Positions 13,501 through 22,500 of a DNA stretch of 64,000 nt are shown here, in pieces (position 1 is the stretch's first letter; the number at the start of each line of letters is the position of its first letter). Below the pieces are notes generated by a model. The model saw only the letters and a list, made by a program, of their open reading frames with translations, ran no database searches and was not told the origin of the DNA. The translations under genes and the position numbers were made by a program. The DNA is from Phoronis australis (Eukaryota; Phoronida; Phoronidae). The stretch spans positions 234,064-298,063 of the forward strand of contig NMRA01000384.1 of assembly GCA_002633005.1 (NCBI GenBank). Reading direction: 5' to 3'.

Positions 13501-16500
13501 CGAATTTTAGGAAATGAAAATAAGCGAATGATTTCCGATGGAAATGACAGCTGGAGGCCATGTTTCAGCCTGAGAATAGAAAACGAGGTCTTAAACAGTG
13601 GCTAGAATTCTGTTCGGCAACTGCGAAAGTGTAACAAACCCGAGCCTGTCTATAATCACCTTTTGAATTAGGACAATTTCTATTAAAGAGCAGCCTCACC
13701 TTGTTCTTTACTAACATTAAAAATGATTGCTAAGCTTGACAACAATTGACAGCACGTTACTGCCTCAGACTAGACTCGTGAAGTTTCCTTGTTGCGGCAC
13801 CAGTTTCAGCCGCCGAGGCAGTATCGGACTGTCTCGGAAATTCCTGTGGATTTATTGTTCACCATTTCCAATAGAAACAAGGGATAGGACGGTTTTACTT
13901 TGGAGGTGTAAATTACACATGAGAAGAAACTTGATGTTCGAACATCAGAACGTGGATGATAGTAGCTACGATTGGGAGAAACCACCCCACCACGACGGCG
14001 ACAAATGAAGCAGTAGTAGCAGAACTACGCCAGATGGCGCTAATTTCCTATCGCCAGGAAATGGGTGTCGAAGCTGATCGTCCAAACTGCCAGGAAGTGC
14101 AAATTTCAGCAGCTTGCAGACGGTTATATAAGCATGAGGTGTGTAAAAAAGACAGCACGTTTCTGTCTTTCAAAGCGACACCAAAGCCGAACCAAGTCCT
14201 CGGTGGTAGGACTGCGGTCTGTGAAAGTACGAAATCGGGATCCTTTAAACTACTTTTGACGTATGTTTTGAGTATATTTTAAAAAATTTGAAGTAAATTG
14301 AATGCTGGTGCAAACTTCTTATGTGGTAGAAAGCTTTCTGGAACATTTTTGGCATACCTTATTGACGGCATTAAGTACAGCGCCTGCCGAGAGAAGACGT
14401 TTCACCACTTGAAGACTACCACGACTGGATGACATGTGCAGTGCAGTGTTGCCATCCTACAGTATATCGGTTAAAAATGTCAACGTCACAATTATTAAAG
14501 AAACGATGCCGCGCATTCAGACAAGAATACTTATTTTCATTCAATGGATCTATAGGACCACCAAGTCTACTTTCTGATCGTTTTCTTTATTTTCAAGCAG
14601 AAACATTCTGTCCGCTTTTTCCATATATCGGACAACTTGTCGGATAACCAAAAGAAAAAGTGAGATCAAGTTTAATATTAAAAAGCAGTGCACAAGAAGG
14701 ACGTTTCACCCTACCCACGCAAATACCACTATCCACTGATAAAAATTCAGAGTAGGCAATTTCTCATAGTAAAATTCATTATGTACATGTACATACAACA
14801 ACCCTATAGCAGTACATAGTTGTTATGTTATAGTTGTTCACAATGACAAAAGAAAAGGTAACAGCACATCTGCAAAAATTGCCAAATTGAAAATTTACAA
14901 AAACGTAACTTTGTCATATTACATTTCCTATTGCGTCTCAGTGCTTTGGGTAAGAAAGTGTGTCAGACACGTTCTGTACACGTAGTTTCAAAGACATGAA
15001 ATACAAACCAGTTCCTCTATGCCAAAACGTCGTTGTGTGAAAAGCCAAAGTTTTGGATTTCTGTTAACTGATCTTTGAAATATGCATTGGTTATGTATGT
15101 ATACCCTTGTATAAACCAAATGCCAGCCCTAACGATTGTTATGTTAAAAAAACTTCCTGAAACAATTTTCCAAACCTTATTTTTCGCTTCCAGTACAGCG
15201 CCTTTGCTGAGAAGAAGTTCCACAACTTGTAGACTACCACGGCTGGATGACATGTGCAGCGCCGTGTTGCCATCCTACAGTATAACGTTTGACAGCGCCG
15301 TCATCACAAATACTTAAGTACGTATGCATGCACTGTTTGTCAAGTCTACGTATTTCATCGTGTTCACTTTCTGTGACGTAAAGTCAACGTGCTGAGGCAG
15401 GTGTACGTTCCGTAGAGCAAAAATCTCTCACGAATACGTAAGAACACTCAAGTTTTCACAACAAATCCCCATGTAGGATAAGCAAAGTACGTGATTACAC
15501 GAGATTTTTGCGTCTCCGAAAGTTTGCCTTGAGGTCTGTTTTATGAAAAATGTCTCGAGATTTAACTCAGAAATTTGATCTTACGTTCTAGAACAAATAA
15601 TTAAATCTCAATTGAGCAAAATTGCAAAGTCTCTGAGTATTTACACACAACTGGTAGTCCCTGAGACAATTTCCACAAATCATTTCTAGGCTGTGTTGTA
15701 TTCATAATTGCTTCGTTGAACCTTTTGTCAACAACGGTTAAGTGGGAGCGAAATACCAATTTTCTGTCTAAGTCTTCAATCACTTTTCTTGAAACAGGTC
15801 CCGCCACAGCGACATCTTGCGTCCAGGTTGAACTAAAAACAGTAGACCTCGATCCATTAAGCCTGGTAGACGTACCGATGCCGAACCTCAGACACCAGTA
15901 AGTCTCGAATAACCCGAGAACGATATGTTGGAGGCAAAAATGTTTGCAGGTTTTTGTAGCACAAGATCTATTCACACTCCAAATTTCAGACAGATTAGCC
16001 AAAGGACGCCGGAGCTACGAAACCATAAGTCACAAGGTAAAGGAAAAGCCATCAGAAACTCTTGAATAACTCTACAACGGTAGGTGGTAGCGAGAAACAG
16101 AAGGCACACATCAGACACACCCCTTGATAAGGTATATCGTACATATCAGCCTTCCGAAGAGTCCTTCAAAGAACCGCAGAGCTAGAGCTCCACGAAGAGA
16201 ATATTTGAAATTTGTCCGAGACAATGTCACCTTTTGACTCCTTTTGCCCAAAACTCTAAGCTTCGAAATTTCAACTAGATACATGTTGTGTATGAATTTC
16301 CTGTCAACCAGTAGAAAGTGGGATCTGTAGCGTACGATCAAACAAACGTACAAAAAACAAAAACAGAATACAAACTCTATGGCAAAGCATAATACTTTAG
16401 GAAATTTAATTACACCAAGTAAAAAACCAGGTGCGTAACGTTTACCTGATCAACGGCTGTTGCATCAGCGCCTTTCTCTAGAAGAAGAAGGACCACATGC

Positions 16501-19500
16501 GGGGAACCTGTTTCCGATGCAAGGTGCAAAGGTGTTTGCTCTTTCTACAATACATGTAAAATAAAGGGAAAGTTAGTAAACCGTCATGCAAATTAGGATG
16601 TTGGCAAAAATTTTACACAAGTATCAGGAGATATGTAACATTGACTGGATGCAGACAACTGCAGACGACCAGTTTGCTTCCATGTCCTTACCACAGTACT
16701 TCAGTTTCACCGACGCACGATTAAGGTTTCTGGTGGACCATAAAAATGTCCAAATTTTGCTAAATTCGGAAAATAACGTCTCAGAAATGACTGATCAGAT
16801 TGCCACAAAACTTTAATATACCGTGACGCTTTATGCATTTTTTTTCGAAATCGCCGATAGGTGTTGCTCTTTAAAACGCCCATCCTCCGGCTACGCGACG
16901 AGCCATCGAAATAAAACATTTATTTTGATGAAAAAATCTGGATGTATAAAGCGAAAAAGAAACGATAATTTTGGACACGATCATTTTTTTGAAATTTAGC
17001 TTTGAAATTTGATACCAAATGCAATTCGATTGTTTCGGATGTACTTTTCATTTTGTTACGTGACCCAATTAGTGGCAGATGGATAAAAAGCCAATAATAT
17101 TAATTCCATAGTTTCTACTTTCAGAAAATATTCACTTTTTATAAGTTAAAGGAAAAAATTGGAGACATTTTTCTATACACCTACGCGTGTTTAAGACAGC
17201 GCCGATCAGGGAACGCTTAAATGCGGTCTTCGGATAGAAGTCAACAGCTCAACTGTACTTTGCTGAGAACAAGTGGATTTCACAGTGAAACGTCGACGCG
17301 TCCTTACAGTGGGAACGGCCAGTTTCGGTGCCTATCGAAGTTATCGGAAGGGTTCACTGCTGTGACAATGGTAAAGGTCATGTCAACCCACCTTGCGATA
17401 ACTTCGATGGCGATAGCGTCACCTGGAGATAACTCTGAAGTCTATTAAATTCCAAAGCTAGTGCAAACGCACACATTAACTTCGTAGATTACGTCTACCT
17501 TCGGTAGTACTTCATACCGGGTTTAATTTAATGGGAAAAGATCTTGTGTTCTTACAAGACGAGCGCACGGTACTCCTACTCCATTCCAGCACACACTTCT
17601 TGCATCCTACAAACATCACGTCATTGTCACCAACAGTTTAAGAACTGACATAACGTCACAGGTGTGTTTAACTCAATGTATTATTAATGAAGTACGACAA
17701 TTGAATAACTGGAATAGGCTCAAACGCGACCTACATTATTTGCCACTTGAACATCAGCGCCTTTGTTTAGAAGATTCACCACCGCTTTTAACACACCACG
17801 TCGGGATGCGAAGTGCAGTGCCGTATTGCCATCCTGCAAAACGTCAATTAACAAAGTTGACAGCACAAATATTAAAGTGACATTGCATTCCACCTGGTGG
17901 GGTCACAAGCAACGACGGTCTGCCATCTCATACCACGAACAAATATCAGTTTATTTAATTAAGGAACAAACAATTTTCAAATTCAAATTAAACTCTTGAA
18001 TGAGTTTCACTTTACGCATACCAGTCCACTAATAATTTACAATAAGTAATTGCTTACAGATTAATAGTTTGTGCATATAAATCGGGACATTTGGGTCTAT
18101 GCGAAAACATAAAGATGAAATGCCGCTGCAGCATCTACAGTGTAAAAACGCCTCGTCAGTGTTTATTATTTTTGCTCGAAGGGGAAATTACGGGTACTGC
18201 AACCCCCAGAAACTCCCTGACAGCTTTTTTGTATTGCGTGGAATATCTCAGAAAAATATGATAATAAGCCAATTTCGTAGTGTGTCAAACAGCAGGATAT
18301 TTTGCGGGTGTAGCGAGACGGCAGGTCAAGTCTTCAAAAAGTGGGAAAACTCTCGACAAAAGCGGGAGAGATGGCAATTGCGTAATACAGATTGAAAGCG
18401 TGACGTCACCGTACTGATGGAGAACAGGGCACGATTCCTAATCGTTTTACTCGACATGGAACGAGGAATTATGTTTAGCAATTTCTACTCTACTTTTGTG
18501 CAAACTCAAGATAATTGTCTATTATTCAATGCCCGAGTATATGATGACTTAGGTAGTTTATTAGTCCTAGTTTGCACCTGATGAACCCAACATTAAGGCT
18601 AAAAGTTCGAGTTTAAGCACGAAATTTGAGTTTTTACTCGAACTAGTAGCACGAATATAAGGCTCTTCATTTGCAAACTTGGACTAGAAACTCATTTGCA
18701 TATATTATAATATATTCGAACACAGCCGGATAACCACTTATCTTGAGTTCGCATAAAAGGAGCAGAGAAATTGTCAAAAATAATTTCAAGTTCGTTTCGA
18801 GTACAAATATTAGAGACCAGGCCCAGGAGATTCGGTCATCTTGGTTCTTTATGGGAAAATACATTGAGGCAACGTTATAATCGGAAAACCACCAACTGAT
18901 CGCTGTTAAAAACGCAGTCAATATGCTAATTTGCGGGGTTTACATATCCTGTGAATTGAGCTTCAGATTTCATAAGGTTACTTTTTTAACTTTGCGGGTT
19001 TAAACATATGTGTTACTGCAAGTGATTAGACAGATGCCGAATTGTTCGTCTCCAATTTGGAGCAATTGCTTATGGGTTGACCTATTCACTTTCTGTCACG
19101 TTTCTTAATAGGCAAATCTATACAGAGCACATGCAACTCAAAAATACTAGGTTCTTAAGGCGCGTTTTAAAAGCCTGCTTGCATCCAAAATTGACATCAT
19201 GACGAAAGGTATATCTGTCAGCGTATTTACAAAAAGGCATATGCATAACGTACCCGATCAACAGCTGATGAGTCAGGATCGTGCTCTAGAAGAAGGCCCA
19301 TCACCACCGGATGACCACTTTCGGATGCAACGTGAAGAGGTGTTTTCGCTTCCTACCAGGCATTAAGAGTGAAAACAGATACGTTATCAAAGGAAATGAC
19401 GTTTGCGTATGTTTAAGGAGTACATGATGGGGTGTCATCCAATTCCGAAATCTACATCAAAAGAAACTTTTTTCCTTGCGCAGGGTCAATGCATGACGAG

Positions 19501-22500
19501 TTATCTGTTGAAAGAAAATGTATAATGCCTGCTAAAGGAATTTTGTATAGTCTGTATTCGTTTATAACTATTTTGTTTTGTGGATAGTCGTCCTGTGTCA
19601 TCTGTGCCTTAGTGGACTGTTGCAATGGGCCCTGAAGAAGAACAATAAAGTTACTGAAACGGCCACCCACTTTCAATTAAATGAATCTGAGAAATTCTGC
19701 ACAGAAACAATGCTGCATAAACTTCACTGTCTCGTGAACTGATGACATCAATTTAATTTCATACAGCTCCAATTTATGAATAGATTCCTTAACTTTTACA
19801 AAGTTGGCGCTGTCACATTACTTTCGGGGACACGTGGAGTGCATTTTATCACAGGTCGTACGTGCCTCTCTTAGCTAAGACAGTGGTAACTTTGATTTCG
19901 ACTTGCACACAATTCATAAACGTTACTCATGAAGGCAGTCGTTAAGTCTGAATATAGAAAGTTATATCGTATTTCTTGACTTATTGATAGAAGGAAATTG
20001 GCTCAGTTTGAACAGCTTATGTACCAGCGACAGTGCTGGAAATGATATTCCGTACTACACTTAGTGTAAATGCTCTTAACCAGCAAAGCTTTATTGTTAC
20101 ATTTAGAATATGCTCCAAGAACAGGCTAATAAGGCGCTAAAAGCAAGTTTGTGATTGTATATTTACTCTTATTGAGCAATTAATATTGAGAAGTACTTTG
20201 GTTGGAGAAAAAGGAGAACAAAAAGAAATGTTGAAGTTCATGACTGCCGGGGGGGCAAAAATTGTGGCCAGAGGGGCAGAGTTTGATGACCTCGAAATCA
20301 GAATTGTCCAGTGGGTAAAGAGAATCCCGCGCAAACTGTGCCGTGGATCACACGACGAGTCGCGTGACAACTCAGTGGCCTGATGAAGTCCTCGAGAGGA
20401 GGACATAACGTAGCCATCTCCATATATTCGTAAGTCGAGTAATTGATTTATTATGTTTCTTCCTCAATCTAGCATACCTTATTTGGTATTTTAGCTCCAA
20501 CATCTTGGGTAAGTAAATGCTTTACCAGCTTTGAATTACCACGGCAGCATGCAATGTGCAGAGCGGTATTGCCATCCTACAAGGTGGAAATAAACAAATG
20601 TAGGCTACTCAGCAGATATTAAAACACAAACACTGCAACTTCCTGTCAAGAACACTGACTTTCATTTAGTAGACAAAGTAGGCTGGCAACCAAAAACAGT
20701 AGTCCTTGGCTTCAGGCAACATCGACCTTTCACGTCTTTTCGGCGGATCCCATATAGAAGGGGGGGGGGAGNNNNNNNNNNGGGGGGGGGGAGAAGGAGG
20801 GGAAGGGGGAAGGAGAGACTTAGGGAAGGAGGCTAGGGTAAAAGAGGGGAGAGAGAAATCATCAAAGACTGTAGCCGCTTCTTTGGTAACCACTGACCAA
20901 TATGTATTTGTGCACTGCATTGGAGTCCAAGAAATATAGATTATTACATGGCGAAGTCGTTATCCCCCGTTATCTAGAGCCCGAGTGGATTTTGGAGAAT
21001 TATCGCCCGAGGGTGATAATTCTCCAAAATCCACGAGGGCTCTAGATAAGGGGGATAACGACTGAGAACATGTAATAGTCTATTTATATCACATACTAAA
21101 CGAGAAACATTGCAATGAATCGATCTACCTTTCTCGACTCGCCTCGGCTTTGTAACTACTTTCTATGTCAGAGACCCGGGGTCGGAGGTCGTGACCTTTA
21201 AGAAAAGCCGAGCTATTTTTGTCAAATTATACTTATACTCAAAACCAATTGGAAATTTAAACAAAATAGAAATGAAGTGAATCTCTAAATTAAGGTTAAG
21301 CAACTATTATAGCTTAAAACACGTTTTTTACACGCTAAGCTTCGACCGGGAAATTATCGTCTGCTAAAGTAGGTTACCACTGGTAACTGAATATAATTCT
21401 CAAGTCAAAGATCCTGATGACACGATACCTGCATTCAAACTGGAGATCGGTGATTTAAAAGTAAGAGGACATGAGAGAAAAAAATCACTGAATTAAGATA
21501 TCATTTTTATGGAAATTATGTGTCTTATTTTTCGGAGCGTATAAGTACAGTACAATGCGGTTTGTTGAACGTGCGATTATTGCGCGTGCTCATTTAAGTA
21601 TTCTATTTTTACACTTGATGACGTCAGTTGCTGAGTGGTGTAGTGGTTAAAGTCGGCGACCGGCAATAATACGGTCCCGGGTTCGAACCCGTCCTCGGTT
21701 TCCCGCCAAATCGTTATCTCACTAGTGAGATAACTTTATGGGTTATTTATCTTAACGGATTCAGATGCAACCAAAACGCCAGTAAATTTAAAAGTTTCTT
21801 ATCAAGTTGTGATGAAAATGTCACAAATTCGTCTGGTCTAAGAGAGAAAACTGTAGGTTCTTCCAATCATTGTTAAGTTACTATTTCTTGTTTTGGTCCT
21901 CTGATGGTTACGTAACCGACTACGTTCACTTTTTACGGATTACTTGCAACTTTAATAATGTATTTTCGGGTACAACGGGTCAATGGCCTCGAGGTATATA
22001 CACTAAGGAAACTGATTTACGTTTGAATGCTCGTGGGCTCTTGCATGTGCGCGCGTGGTCAAAAACATCCGAGACATATTATATTTTACACTTGGAAAGT
22101 TGTAGTCTATGGTGAAGACTTAGTTGAATGTACCAATACACTTTTTGTTAGACTTTGTTAGACAGCTTAATAAATACTATCTGGTCTCTGTACAATCTCT
22201 TCAGGCGTGCAGTTATGAAGCAAATCACCAGGATATATAACGGACAAACAAGTCAAAATTGTTACTCTAGTAGAATTATCAGGAAGAATTACACCCTGAG
22301 CATACGTGAACCATTCTCCTGTTAAACCAAAATACGCTGTAACCCTTAAAATGTCATTGTGTACAAACTAGATCAAAATGACTGGTGCTTAACGATATGT
22401 TAAAACTGTTTGCAGTGACAAGTTTGAAGATCAAGTGAGTACATGCTAATATATCTTCCGAACTCGGTTTTAACTATATATTAATAAAGCACAAATATGG

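Noticed and set aside
21629-21702. Functional tRNA gene
   Set aside because: Box A and box B are good but the anticodon arm does not fold normally; better explained as a SINE head.
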